Assembly: GCA_016707705.1 (NCBI GenBank)
Contig: JADJHD010000052.1
Span: 1 to 33,735, forward strand
DNA length: 33,735 nt
Reading direction: 5' to 3'
Source of the DNA: Bacteroidales bacterium
Lineage (GTDB): Bacteria > Bacteroidota > Bacteroidia > Bacteroidales > UBA4417
The translations under genes were made by a program, and so were the position numbers. Shown here piece by piece: positions 17,459 through 26,948 of this stretch (position 1 is the first letter of the stretch; every line of letters starts with the position of its first letter). The notes beneath the pieces are model-generated. The model did no database searches. It had not been told where the DNA came from and saw nothing but the letters and a program-made list of their open reading frames with translations.

Positions 17459-19130
17459 AAACACTCGTTGCTCTCTTCATGCTGATTTTCATTTTTAATG
17501 CAGCAAAATTGACTCCGCAATCCATTGTCAATACCAGGCATAATTTATCAGTAAGCGGTCCGGGTACAGTAAAGGCTGTGTCGGAAACGGAAATTTGCCT
17601 GTTCTGTCACACACCCCATAATAGCAGGCCAGTATCCCCTCTTTGGAACAGGAATGACCCAGGTTCTAACTATACACTATATAACAGCACAACCTTACAA
17701 GCTCTGCCCGGGCAACCAGATGGCTCTTCGATTTTATGTTTATCCTGTCATGATGGAACGGTAGCTTTGGGAAGTGTATTGAGTCGCCCGGGTACAATCA
17801 CTATGGCAACAGGGAACTTCATGCCTGCCGGGGTAAGCAACCTCTCGACCAACCTCCGGAACGATCATCCTGTATCTTTCATTTACAATGCAGCCTTAGC
17901 AGCAGCCGATGGTCAGCTAAAAGACCCTTCTAATATTACTCCGCCGGTAGCGTTGAAAAACGGGAAAGTTCAATGTACTTCCTGTCATGATCCTCATAAA
18001 AATATTTATTCTGATTTTCTCATAGCCACATCTCAAAACTCCAATCTTTGCAATGGCTGCCACCAAAGAACCTATTGGACAACCAGTAGCCATAATACTT
18101 CAACAAAAACCTGGAATAATGTAGCCCCGGATCCATGGCCATATTCTCCCTGGACGACTGTTGCTCAGAATGCCTGCGAAAGTTGCCATAACCCTCATAA
18201 TTCAGGAGGTATCCAGATGTTAATGAAATACCAGGTTGAGGAGAGTAATTGCAACGATTGTCACAATGGGAATGTGGCCGGAAAGAATGTGTGGGCACAA
18301 TTCGCAAAAACTTACAGGCATAATGTTTCAAATTACCTTAATATCCATGATGCCAATGAATCGGCACAAGTGAACACTATGCATGTTGAATGTGTCGATT
18401 GTCATAACCCTCATGCTTCTAAAAACCAGACTGCAACTGCTCCCAATGTTAATGGATTCCTGTTTGGAGTCAAAGGGGTTAATCAATCAGGCACAGCTGT
18501 AAATCCGGCAATATATTCTTATGAAATTTGTTACCGTTGCCATGCTGGTAGTCCGGGAGCGCCAACTTCACCAACCCCGAGAATAATAGTACAGAATAAT
18601 GTTCGCCTTGAATTTGCTTCAGGAAATCCATCCTATCATTCTGTTGCAGCTGCTGGCGTAAACACTAATGTCCCCAGCCTGATAGCTCCATGGACTACTA
18701 CCAGCAGAATGTACTGCACTGATTGCCATGCGAGTGATGGAGTTGGATCACCTGCTGGTCCGCATGGATCAATTTACCCGCATATCCTGAAACGTCAGTA
18801 CTCCACAGCAGACAATACAACAGAATCAGCCGCTGCTTATGCATTATGTTATGGATGCCATAACAGAACCTCGATTCTGGGCAATAATTCATTTAAAGAA
18901 CACAATAAACATATTGTGGGTGAAAAAACGCCCTGTAATGCATGCCACGACCCCATGGAATCAGCAGTTCACAGGGAACTAGCACTAATAACAGTAATCT
19001 GATCAATTTCTGGACTACAATTATAAGCAACAGTTCAAGTGGAATTCGTCGTTTTGACGACCAGGGGCTATACAAAGGCAGATGTTATCTTACCTGCCAT
19101 GGAGAAAATCATAACCCGTTAAGCTATTGA
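17455..19130 (+). CDS. Multiheme cytochrome, 11 CxxCH plus a final CX3CH, one frameshift
   Basis: Signal peptide at the N-terminus (LVALFMLIFIFNAA). Eleven CxxCH motifs are seen: CLFCH, CLSCH, CTSCH, CNGCH, CESCH, CNDCH, CVDCH, CYRCH, CTDCH, CYGCH and CNACH. The read-through frame stops at 19002, but CNACHDPM breaks the common CHDPHG pattern. Adding one C to the CCCC at 18951-18954 restores CHDPHG and continues in frame to 19130, where it ends with CYLTCHGENHNPLSY. The repaired protein is about 558 residues. The first third (CHTPHN, GQPDGSS, CLSCHDGT, NDHP, AALAAADG) closely parallels the tetraheme protein at 22477. It is periplasmic or surface located and precedes the heme-bearing kinase by five bases. 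Confidence 0.88.
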
Positions 19131-19135
19131 GATAA

Positions 19136-20620
19136 ATGAAATCATTCAGTTTTAGGGTAAAGATTATCGGGACCATATTACTGGTGGTTTCCTTATGCTC
19201 ATTATTTTCATTTACTCTGTTCAATATTTTTCTCAGGCAAAGACTCTCTTCTCACACAGAAGAGATTTATAACCAGATGAACCTACTCAGGGATCACTAT
19301 TATTTCACTATAAGTCAGCATGATGGCAGGATTATTAAATTAATGCTTAAAAGCATCGAAAATGATAAGGATGTACTGAAGACGTATATGGTGAACTCCA
19401 AAGCCCGAATTACTTATCCCGAAAACTATACCAATCTTTCTGCTGATACATTGATGCTTAATACATTGTACAAACAGATGGATGATATTTCTGTTAAATC
19501 GTATCACAAGGAGACAATTCCATTTTACAGAGTCTTTATCCGTTTGCAGAACTCTTCTTCCTGTCACTCCTGTCATAATCCTGCTCAAAGGAACCTGGGA
19601 ATGATTATTATGGATATCTCTGACGATAAAACAGATGGCGTAATCGCTTTAACCAAGGAATTCAGCTTGTATTATACTTTCAGTATACTGATTACCATCT
19701 TCTTACTTGTTGCTTATCTTCATTACAAATACATCCGGAAGTCGCTGAAACAATTCAGGTCAACGATCAACCATATCAACCAGGGAAATCTTGATGCAAG
19801 GCTTGAAATCCCGGAAGCCAGGGAACTTGGGAGTTTGGGTAAAAATTTTAACAATATGCTTGACACATTGGAGTCTACTCAAAAAGAGTTAGAGATTTAT
19901 CATCAGAAAGAACTTCAGAACTCCCAAAAATTGGCAACAATTGGGGAGATGTCAGCCCGTATCGCCCACGAAATCCGAAATCCTGTTACTGGTATTGCCA
20001 GGGCTATGGAAGTAATTATTGCCCAAACCGATGACCATTCCAACAAACCGATTTTGGAAGAAATTCAACGGCAGGCCAACCGCGTTAACCAGGCAATAAC
20101 GAACCTTCTTCGGTATTCAAGAACAAAAGAAATCACCCTTGAAGAAGGAAATATTAATGAAACCATAACATCCCTTGTATTCTTCCTTCAAAACCAGGCA
20201 CATGAAAAGCCCATTAGTTTTGAAATGAATTTGATGCCCAATTTACCTTTGGTGAGTTATGACCATGAGCAGATTGAAAACGTATTGCTAAATATCAGCT
20301 TCAATGCAATGCAGGCGATAGATGACTCTGGAAAGATCATTTACACTTCGGCAGTTGCTCCTGAACAGACGGGTATAATTGTCTCAGTTCAGGATAATGG
20401 AAGCGGGATTCCTAAAGAAATTGAACAGGAAGTTTTCAAACCGTTTTATACAACAAGAACTAAAGGAACTGGACTGGGGTTAGCGATTTCAAAGGACATC
20501 CTTGAAAAACATGATGGCAGACTATGGTTCGAAAACAATGAAGGAAATGGTTGTACTTTTAGTATTTATATTCCTTTTAAAAAAGAACCTTACCTAAGTA
20601 GTAATAATCCACTATCATGA
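19136..20620 (+). CDS. Sensor histidine kinase with periplasmic CxxCH heme-c site
   Basis: 494 residues. TM1 lies at about 8-33 and TM2 at about 179-197. The periplasmic sensor between them contains C143-HS-C146-H147 (SSCHSCHNPAQ), a c-type heme site as in Tll0287/DUF3365-like sensors. A HAMP linker (about 198-250) follows, then HisKA with the phosphoacceptor H278 in ARIAHEIRNP, and an ATPase domain with NISFNAMQA, DNGSGIP and GTGLGLAI. It probably senses redox state, or a gas or ligand at the heme. The stop overlaps the response regulator start by four bases, a cognate pair. The location right after a multiheme cytochrome suggests that electron-chain state is the signal, which is inference. 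Confidence 0.93.
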   Translation: MKSFSFRVKIIGTILLVVSLCSLFSFTLFNIFLRQRLSSHTEEIYNQMNLLRDHYYFTISQHDGRIIKLMLKSIENDKDVLKTYMVNSKARITYPENYTNLSADTLMLNTLYKQMDDISVKSYHKETIPFYRVFIRLQNSSSCHSCHNPAQRNLGMIIMDISDDKTDGVIALTKEFSLYYTFSILITIFLLVAYLHYKYIRKSLKQFRSTINHINQGNLDARLEIPEARELGSLGKNFNNMLDTLESTQKELEIYHQKELQNSQKLATIGEMSARIAHEIRNPVTGIARAMEVIIAQTDDHSNKPILEEIQRQANRVNQAITNLLRYSRTKEITLEEGNINETITSLVFFLQNQAHEKPISFEMNLMPNLPLVSYDHEQIENVLLNISFNAMQAIDDSGKIIYTSAVAPEQTGIIVSVQDNGSGIPKEIEQEVFKPFYTTRTKGTGLGLAISKDILEKHDGRLWFENNEGNGCTFSIYIPFKKEPYLSSNNPLS

Positions 20621-22032
20621 AAGAGCTTAAAATCCTGGTTATTGATGACGAAAAGCTGATTCGGTGGTCGTTGGAGAAACACCTTTCATCTAAAAACTAT
20701 ACTGTTTATACAGCTGAAACTGGTGAGGAAGGGATCAAAATATTCGAAACCATGCATCCGGAAGTTGTGCTAGTCGACAACCAGCTTCCAAAAATGCAGG
20801 GACTCGATGTTATACTCAAACTCAAATCGTTGGATGAAGATGTTGTAATTGTTTTTATGACAGCATATGGCTCAATTGAAACTGCTGTCAATGCTATGAA
20901 AGCAGGTGCAACCGAATATATCAATAAGCCATTTGCATTTGAAGAAATTGAAGTCATTCTCGATAACATAAAAACCAAACTAAAGATCATCAAAGAAATC
21001 CAGGTTCTTAGGAGGCAGCAGAAGGATATTGTCACCTTTGACCACATTATTGGTGAAACAGCCATTTTCAAACAAATTATTCAACTCTCAAAAAAGATTG
21101 CAAGGACCAAAACCACTACTATTCTATTGCTTGGTGAGAGCGGGACAGGGAAGGATATGTTCGCTCATGCCATCCATAATGATAGTACAAGAAATGAAAA
21201 ACCATTTATTACTATTAATTGCTCTTCCCTTCCTGAATCCTTACTTGAAAGTGAGCTTTTTGGCCACGAAAAAGGTGCGTTCACAGATGCCAAACAACTG
21301 AAAAAAGGACTTTTTGAAATAGCAGATGGCGGGACTGTTTTCCTTGATGAAATCGGCGAAATCAATCTGGCAACTCAGATAAAGCTATTAGGTGTTCTGG
21401 AGAACAGAGAAGTGAGGAGAATAGGTGGAACTATGAACATTCCGGTTGATATCAGGATCATCGCAGCCACTAACAGGGATTTAAAGAAAGCTGTGGATGA
21501 CAAATTATTCAGAGAGGACCTGTATTACAGGCTTAAAGTTTTCCAGATATACCTGCCTTCATTGAGAGAAAGAAAAGATGATATTCCACTGATTGCTGAT
21601 CATTTTATCAAATATTATAACCAGCAATTTCAAAAGAAAGTCAATAAAATTAACACTGATATCAGGAACCTGCTTATCAATTATGACTGGCCAGGCAATA
21701 TACGTGAATTAAGGAATGTGATAGAGCGTGCCGTCATTCTGGAATCACTCAACACCATCCAGGTTGATAGTTTACCGGGAGAAATAGCAGGTAATAATAA
21801 TGAGTATAAAATACATAATTCTCAACCTGCATCAGGACGTCCAACGGATAAGAAAAGTAATGGTATTGATGGGTTAAACATTCCCGACACTGGAGTTTCC
21901 CTGTATGATATCGAAAAACAAATCATTAAAAAAGTATTGGACGATAGCCATAACAACCAAACCCTGGCTTCTAAAATGCTCGGAATTTCCAGGGATACTC
22001 TGAGGTATAAAATTAAAAAACACAAACTTTAA
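20617..22032 (+). CDS. NtrC-family sigma-54-dependent response regulator
   Basis: 471 residues. The receiver domain (1-120) has D54 in VLVDNQLP and K104. The AAA+ domain has Walker A GESGTGKD (173-180), the sigma-54 contact loop ELFGHEKGAFTDA (about 213-225), a Walker B-type FLDEIGE and the arginine-finger region FREDLYYRL. The C-terminal Fis-type helix-turn-helix is NQTLASKMLGISRDTLRYKI. It is partner to the kinase through a four-base overlap. Two dyads (22230-22268) and a sigma-54-like promoter (22417-22432) immediately follow it, so the tetraheme gene is a likely target. Confidence 0.95.
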   Translation: MKELKILVIDDEKLIRWSLEKHLSSKNYTVYTAETGEEGIKIFETMHPEVVLVDNQLPKMQGLDVILKLKSLDEDVVIVFMTAYGSIETAVNAMKAGATEYINKPFAFEEIEVILDNIKTKLKIIKEIQVLRRQQKDIVTFDHIIGETAIFKQIIQLSKKIARTKTTTILLLGESGTGKDMFAHAIHNDSTRNEKPFITINCSSLPESLLESELFGHEKGAFTDAKQLKKGLFEIADGGTVFLDEIGEINLATQIKLLGVLENREVRRIGGTMNIPVDIRIIAATNRDLKKAVDDKLFREDLYYRLKVFQIYLPSLRERKDDIPLIADHFIKYYNQQFQKKVNKINTDIRNLLINYDWPGNIRELRNVIERAVILESLNTIQVDSLPGEIAGNNNEYKIHNSQPASGRPTDKKSNGIDGLNIPDTGVSLYDIEKQIIKKVLDDSHNNQTLASKMLGISRDTLRYKIKKHKL

Positions 22033-22085
22033 TAGAATTTTTGAATCCATCTTTCTATTTTGATTCCTGAATACGTTTGGTTCTA

Positions 22086-22177
22086 CTTTTTCATTTTTCA
22101 TTTTTCATCTTTCATTTTTCATCTTTCATTTTGCATTTTGCATTTTTCATTTTACATTTTTCATTATGCATTTTGTG
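22086..22177. repeat. Degenerate short tandem repeat of CAT(T/C)TTT type
   Basis: About 13 imperfect copies of a 6-8-base unit (mostly TTTTTCA, with CATCTTT and CATTTTG variants) lie just after the response regulator. It is non-coding. Similar low-complexity stretches occur between genes in Bacteroidetes assemblies. Function unknown. Confidence 0.8.
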
Positions 22178-22229
22178 TTTAATATTTTATTGCCCGGGTA
22201 AACATAATATTAGAAAGTCACTCATGAAG

Positions 22230-22268
22230 TGGGTGATTTCACCCAATTAACCTGGGGCATTTCACCCA
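22230..22268 (+). promoter_or_regulatory. Twin 16-bp dyads, candidate activator-binding sites
   Basis: TGGGTGATTTCACCCA (22230-22245) and TGGGGCATTTCACCCA (22253-22268) differ at two positions. Their centres are 23 bp apart, about two helical turns. They lie about 150-190 bp upstream of the sigma-54-like promoter at 22417, the usual place for enhancer sites of an NtrC-type activator. That activator is encoded immediately upstream. Confidence 0.6.
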
Positions 22269-22416
22269 ATGCTTTCCAGAATTTTTTGTGAAAAAAGCCA
22301 TCAATGACAGCAATCACGCATTTGAGAGCCTTTAAGAATCCAGCTACAATTCTGAAAGAATAGCAAGGCTAAATCATTTATATGTATTTATCTATATATT
22401 AACCTATTACACTTTA

Positions 22417-22432
22417 TGGCATATTATTTGAA
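22417..22432 (+). promoter_or_regulatory. Candidate sigma-54 promoter of the tetraheme cytochrome gene
   Basis: TGGCATATTATTTGAA matches TGGCAYRNNNNTTGCW with a perfect -24 TGGCA and correct spacing; -12 reads TTTGA instead of TTTGC. It ends 44 bp before the ATG at 22477. Confidence 0.5.
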
Positions 22433-22476
22433 AACAAGTAATTAACTTATATAAGTACTTCCAAAAACATGATCAG

Positions 22477-23097
22477 ATGAAGAAACTTACAACATTACTC
22501 ACAATCTCACTCCTTTTGGCCATTGTCCAATTAGGTTTCGCTCAAATTACTGGTTCCTCACATGATTTCTCAGGACAAAGCTGGAACACCACAACTGAGA
22601 TTTGCATTGTCTGTCACACCCCTCACAATGCTGATGTTTCTGTGCTCAATGCGCCTTTGTGGAATCACAGTATCTCTAGTGTTGCTACTTACACTATGTA
22701 CTCGTCTGCTACATTGAACTCAACAGCCGGTCAACCCGATGGAAGTTCCAAGCTTTGCCTTAGTTGCCATGATGGCACTGTGGCTCTTGAGAACTTCGGT
22801 GGAGTAACTACCGGAACGAATTATCTGACTGGTGGAACACTCATGGGAACGGATCTGGGCAATGACCATCCGATCTCAATTACTTACGACGCAGCTTTGG
22901 CTGCAGCTGATGGTGGTTTATTCAATCCAAACACCACTCAATCAGGATTAGGTGGAACGATAAGTGCAACTATGCTGATCGGAGACAAAATGCAATGCTC
23001 CTCCTGCCACGATGTACATAATAGTGCCGGCATCAACGGTCTGTTATTAAAATCGAATTCAGCCAGTGCATTATGCCTGACTTGCCACAACAAGTAA
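22477..23097 (+). CDS. Periplasmic tetraheme cytochrome
   Basis: 206 residues with a signal peptide (LLTISLLLAIVQLGFA). Four CxxCH motifs are present: CIVCHTPHN, CLSCHDGT, CSSCHDVHN and CLTCHNK at the very end. The arrangement, including GQPDGSS, NDHP and AALAAADGG, matches the first four hemes of the larger cytochrome at 17455, so the two share an N-terminal domain. It stands alone: a strong terminator follows and a sigma-54-like promoter with enhancer dyads precedes. This suggests separate, possibly high, expression as a soluble electron shuttle. The role is inferred. Confidence 0.93.
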   Translation: MKKLTTLLTISLLLAIVQLGFAQITGSSHDFSGQSWNTTTEICIVCHTPHNADVSVLNAPLWNHSISSVATYTMYSSATLNSTAGQPDGSSKLCLSCHDGTVALENFGGVTTGTNYLTGGTLMGTDLGNDHPISITYDAALAAADGGLFNPNTTQSGLGGTISATMLIGDKMQCSSCHDVHNSAGINGLLLKSNSASALCLTCHNK

Positions 23098-23137
23098 ATT
23101 ACAGGACATTCGTTCCTAAACGAGTATGGTAGAAAAG

Positions 23138-23163
23138 GGGCGAAATTGGATTCGCCCTTTTTT
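23138..23163 (+). terminator. Rho-independent terminator after the tetraheme gene
   Basis: GGGCGAA, loop ATTGGA, TTCGCCC, then six T. The 7-bp stem is perfect and GC-rich. It sits 41 bp after the stop at 23097 and excludes a coding start at 23126 for the next gene. Confidence 0.88.
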
Positions 23164-23218
23164 ACTTTCATCCGAAGTTCGGGTACAAGACATTTTCTGT
23201 TCACTGAAATATTATACA

Positions 23219-24352
23219 ATGCTTAACAAACCACTGTTAATACTGACAATACTGCTATCTCTACTTGTATTTTCTTGTTCCAGAAAAGTACTTACAAGTC
23301 CTGGTGCTACTGCAACTATCATATTTCCTCCCCCTCCTGACACCGCCAGGATTCAATATTTGACAAAAATCAGCAGTTCCAGGGATGTTACCGGGAACAG
23401 GAGTTCCTTTGCGAAATTCATCCTCGGGGAAGCTGAAGATATTCCTATTAACAAACCCTACGGAGTATCCATTCATGGAGGGAAAATATACATCTGCGAT
23501 ACATTTATTCACGGTTTGGTGATTATCGACATGAATTCCAATACTTTCAGTCAATTTATACCGGAAGGAAAAGGACAACTGAAGCTGCCTGTGAATTGCT
23601 GTGTCGACTCAGTTGGTAATTTATATATTGCAGATTCCGAACGTAAACAGGTTGTTATTTTTGACCAGCAGGGTAATTATTTAAATAGCATAGGTGATCC
23701 GGAAACCTTTAAACCCGTTGATGTTTTTGTAAAACATAACAAGATATGGGTTACAAACCTTGCAGCCCACCAGGTATTTGTTTACCAAACTGATGAAAGT
23801 CACGAACTCCTTGCCATGTGGCCCGAAGTTGATAAATCAGTCCCGGGTTGTTTGTTCTCACCTACAAATATTTTTGTAGATGACGAAAAAGTATATGTCA
23901 CTGATTTTGGAGACTTTAAAGTCAAGACTTATTCACTGGATGGAGATTATATTGAATCCATTGGCTCATATGGCCAGGCACTTGGGCAGTTTATCAGGCC
24001 AAAAGGAATAGCAGTAGATAAAGAATCCAATCTTTTTGTTGTGGATGCCGGGTTTGAAAACACCCAGATTTTTAATAAAGAAGGCAAACTACTGATGTTC
24101 TTTGGTGGAAACTATAAAGGCCCGGGTGATATGTGGCTTCCTGCTAAAGTGACCATCGATTATGATAACCTGGATTATTTCCAAAAATTCATCGATCCAG
24201 AGTATCGCCTGAAATATGTGGTAATGGTCACCAACCAGTTTGGCCCTGATAAACTCAATATTTATGGTGCTGTAGAACCCGACTCAAAAAAGTCTGGAAC
24301 CACAAATTCCTCCCTGAAAAGAAAAGTTACGAAAAATGGCCCTCTTTTTTAG
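23219..24352 (+). CDS. NHL-repeat beta-propeller lipoprotein
   Basis: 377 residues when started at ATG 23219, which places a lipoprotein signal (LLILTILLSLLVFSC, Cys18) directly at the N-terminus. A longer frame from 23126 would run through the terminator and is rejected. Propeller blades follow from about 65: NKPYGVSIHGGKIYICD, VNCCVDSVGNLYIADS, SPTNIFVDDEKVYVTDF and IRPKGIAVDKESNLFVVD. It is the first gene of the porin-cytochrome cluster and a counterpart of the propeller at 16424. It may be a periplasmic or surface scaffold for the cytochromes; no enzyme motif is seen. Confidence 0.88.
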   Translation: MLNKPLLILTILLSLLVFSCSRKVLTSPGATATIIFPPPPDTARIQYLTKISSSRDVTGNRSSFAKFILGEAEDIPINKPYGVSIHGGKIYICDTFIHGLVIIDMNSNTFSQFIPEGKGQLKLPVNCCVDSVGNLYIADSERKQVVIFDQQGNYLNSIGDPETFKPVDVFVKHNKIWVTNLAAHQVFVYQTDESHELLAMWPEVDKSVPGCLFSPTNIFVDDEKVYVTDFGDFKVKTYSLDGDYIESIGSYGQALGQFIRPKGIAVDKESNLFVVDAGFENTQIFNKEGKLLMFFGGNYKGPGDMWLPAKVTIDYDNLDYFQKFIDPEYRLKYVVMVTNQFGPDKLNIYGAVEPDSKKSGTTNSSLKRKVTKNGPLF

Positions 24353-24407
24353 AAAGCCTTGAACTCCTACACTCTGTCAAATGCTAACAGGAAATCGAAA
24401 AGGAATA

Positions 24408-24980
24408 ATGAATATTGCCCTGAAAGGCAGTATATTTCTTTTTGTGTTGATGGCTGTTTTTTTTATCGTTTCATGCTCTTCATCCCAACGATACAAGATG
24501 CTCACCTTTTTCTTTGATGGTGTGCCTGATCCAAAATCATCCACAGATCTTTTATCATCTGATTCACTGTTAAAGGACACCTTACTCCTCGCAAACAATT
24601 CTACTTTATTACAGGCAAGTATCCAGAAAATGCATGCCCCTTATCAGGATAAACAATGCAATGCTTGCCACGATCAAACCATGATGGGAAAACTGAACCA
24701 GGTTCAACCAGGCTTGTGTTATGAGTGTCATGAAGATTTCAGTAAGAAATTCGAAAAAGTACATGGACCTGTAGGAGGTGGTTTTTGTACATCCTGCCAT
24801 AGTCCTCATATGTCAATGAACGAGCACTTGCTTTCCAGAACAGGCCAGACTGTCTGCCTCCACTGCCATGAAAGCAGTTCTTTGTTGGATACAGATTCTC
24901 ATAAGGATATTAAGGAAACCCTTTGCACTGAATGCCATGACCCTCATGGTGGCACCACTCAATTTTTCTTAAAACAATGA
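24408..24980 (+). CDS. Pentaheme c-type cytochrome lipoprotein
   Basis: 190 residues from ATG 24408, preceded by AAAGGAAT. This start puts the lipobox IVSC near residue 21; an upstream ATG at 24381 would add nine residues. Five CxxCH motifs: CNACHDQ, CYECHED, CTSCHSPH, CLHCHES and CTECHDPH. The S-P-H and D-P-H that follow some sites are typical of doubled-CXXCH cytochromes. The stop overlaps the barrel gene start by four bases (ATGA). In porin-cytochrome conduits a periplasmic cytochrome pairs with the barrel, and this protein or the nonaheme one fits that role. Confidence 0.9.
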   Translation: MNIALKGSIFLFVLMAVFFIVSCSSSQRYKMLTFFFDGVPDPKSSTDLLSSDSLLKDTLLLANNSTLLQASIQKMHAPYQDKQCNACHDQTMMGKLNQVQPGLCYECHEDFSKKFEKVHGPVGGGFCTSCHSPHMSMNEHLLSRTGQTVCLHCHESSSLLDTDSHKDIKETLCTECHDPHGGTTQFFLKQ

Positions 24981-26946
24981 CAGTTAGGAAAATATATAGG
25001 GTATGCATGGTCCCATTTCTGATGGTGATGGCGAGCTCCGTATTTTCTCAAAATGGCTCCAACTCCTTTTATTTCTGTCGATTGAATCATATCAGTGGTG
25101 AAGTGAAGATGACTGGCCTCTACCGGGAACAGGAAAGGACAGGGTTTGAATTCAATGAGTCCCAAAAAAGCTCTTATCTGTCTGGTGGAATACTACTTAG
25201 AACGAACAGTTCAATTTTGCATCCAAACTTCCTGGATTTTGACTTGGATGCAGGTTATATGCCAGAGAAACAAAATGACAAATATCTTATCATTCCCGAT
25301 CAGGCAGAAGTCCGGACTCTAAAGAAAATTAATGCCACTGCGACTTTCTTCAAACAGAAAAAGATCAACCTCGCTTTTTTTGGAAATTATGACGAAAATT
25401 ATTCAACCAGGGAGAATCTCACCAATATCCAGTCGACTAATATACATTTTGGAAGTTCACTAGGGTATAATAACAAAGTCCTTCCATTCCAAATTGACTT
25501 GCATTCCAGGAAATGGGTTGAAGAAGAAATTCAAACAAAACGTACCTATAAGCTAGATCAGAAAATTGCCACAATCCGGTTAAGTAAGTCCTTAGGACGT
25601 CGCGACAGGAACGAGTTCTCTTTTAACCATGATGAAAATGTCAGTATCAACCAGAATGCCCTTCGCATATCCAATACAATGGATATGTTTGATTTTACCC
25701 ATCATTTGCAACTGGACTCAAAACAGAAATACAATCTTTCAACATATATCTCCAATTTAAATCAATCCGGTAATCTCAAAATCAAGCGTTTTATGGCCAG
25801 TGAAACCGTTACACTGGAGTTACCCTTAAACTTGTCGTCGCATAATACTTATAGCTATTATAATATTAACCAGCCTTTCAGCAGCCAGCAACAGAATAGC
25901 TTGAATTCCAGTTTACAACACAAGTTGTATAAGAGTCTTGTTTCCAGGATTAATTTTAATCTGAACCATATTAAACATACTGTCTTTAAAGAGTTAAATA
26001 CTAAATCTGGTTTTGAACTTAATTATTCCAAGAAAATTCCAACAGGCCAGTTATTGGTTTCCTATCGATATGATCGCTATCATTTCCGATATGAGTCAGA
26101 TCCTGTAATCCTCAATATATCCAATGAACAATATTCACTGACTGATGGTAAAATCACCCTGCTCAGACTTTCCGGAATCAATGCTGCCACTGTTTTGGTG
26201 AAGGATATCACAGGTACTCTCATTTTCCTGGAAGGGGTGGATTATATCATTATTCAACAAAATAATTACATAGAAATCCGTCGAATCCCGGGTGGAGCAA
26301 TCTCTAATGGCAGTACAGTTTTGATTGACTATTCAGCCCAACAGGCAGGCAATTATAGCTACGATGCAAACATGCACTCATTCAATACAGACGTATATAT
26401 TTTAAATAACAAGCTTGCTTTCTATTATCGTTTTGGCACACAGGATTATTTTAACCTTATACATACCGGGCAAGTAACACTAAACTACTTTACTCAGCAC
26501 ATCAGTGGCATCAGGGTCGACTTTGACTTTGTAAATGCCGGGGTTGAATATGAAGTATATAAAAGTTCTATTCTGCCTACAATTTATCAAGGTACTATGT
26601 AAACTTTCAAAAAGGACTGGGTTCAAAATTGATGTTTACGTTAAACGGGAATCTCATGAATTATGTAATGTTGAATGAAGATATTTCAAGGCACCAGAAA
26701 TATATGGATGTTACCGCTAAATGTATGTACAATGTTTTCCGACAAACACATCTGAACCTGGACCTGATGTACAGGAAACAAACCGGGCAACGGATAGACC
26801 TGGATTTATTGACAGCAAAGGCAGAAATCAATTCTGTAATAAACAAATTGATGCTCACTTTTGGAGCAGAAATCTACAAAAGGAATTATGTAGGTGAGAG
26901 CATTAACTTTAAAGGTACCTATGTAAAAATCATCAGAAAGTTTTAA
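24977..26946 (+). CDS. Outer-membrane beta-barrel, candidate porin of a cytochrome conduit, one frameshift
   Basis: Signal peptide at the N-terminus (VCMVPFLMVMASSVFS). The body is made of alternating polar/hydrophobic strands with many Tyr, Asn and Ser and ends in a terminal Phe (VKIIRKF), as outer-membrane barrels do. A soluble insert near 395-455 (VLVKDITGTLIFLEGVDY, RRIPGGAISNGSTVLIDY) resembles a segment I know from porins of porin-cytochrome clusters. The frame breaks at about 26588. Adding one A in CAAGG gives IYQRYYVNFQKG and continues to 26946, for a repaired length of about 656 residues. It is flanked by a pentaheme lipoprotein (four-base overlap) and a nonaheme cytochrome (2 nt gap). 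It is not the classical MtrB sequence type. Confidence 0.82.
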
Positions 26947-26948
26947 TC

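Noticed and set aside
23126..23218. N-terminal extension of the NHL lipoprotein
   Set aside because: This stretch contains the terminator of the preceding gene, and the lipoprotein signal starts at 23219.
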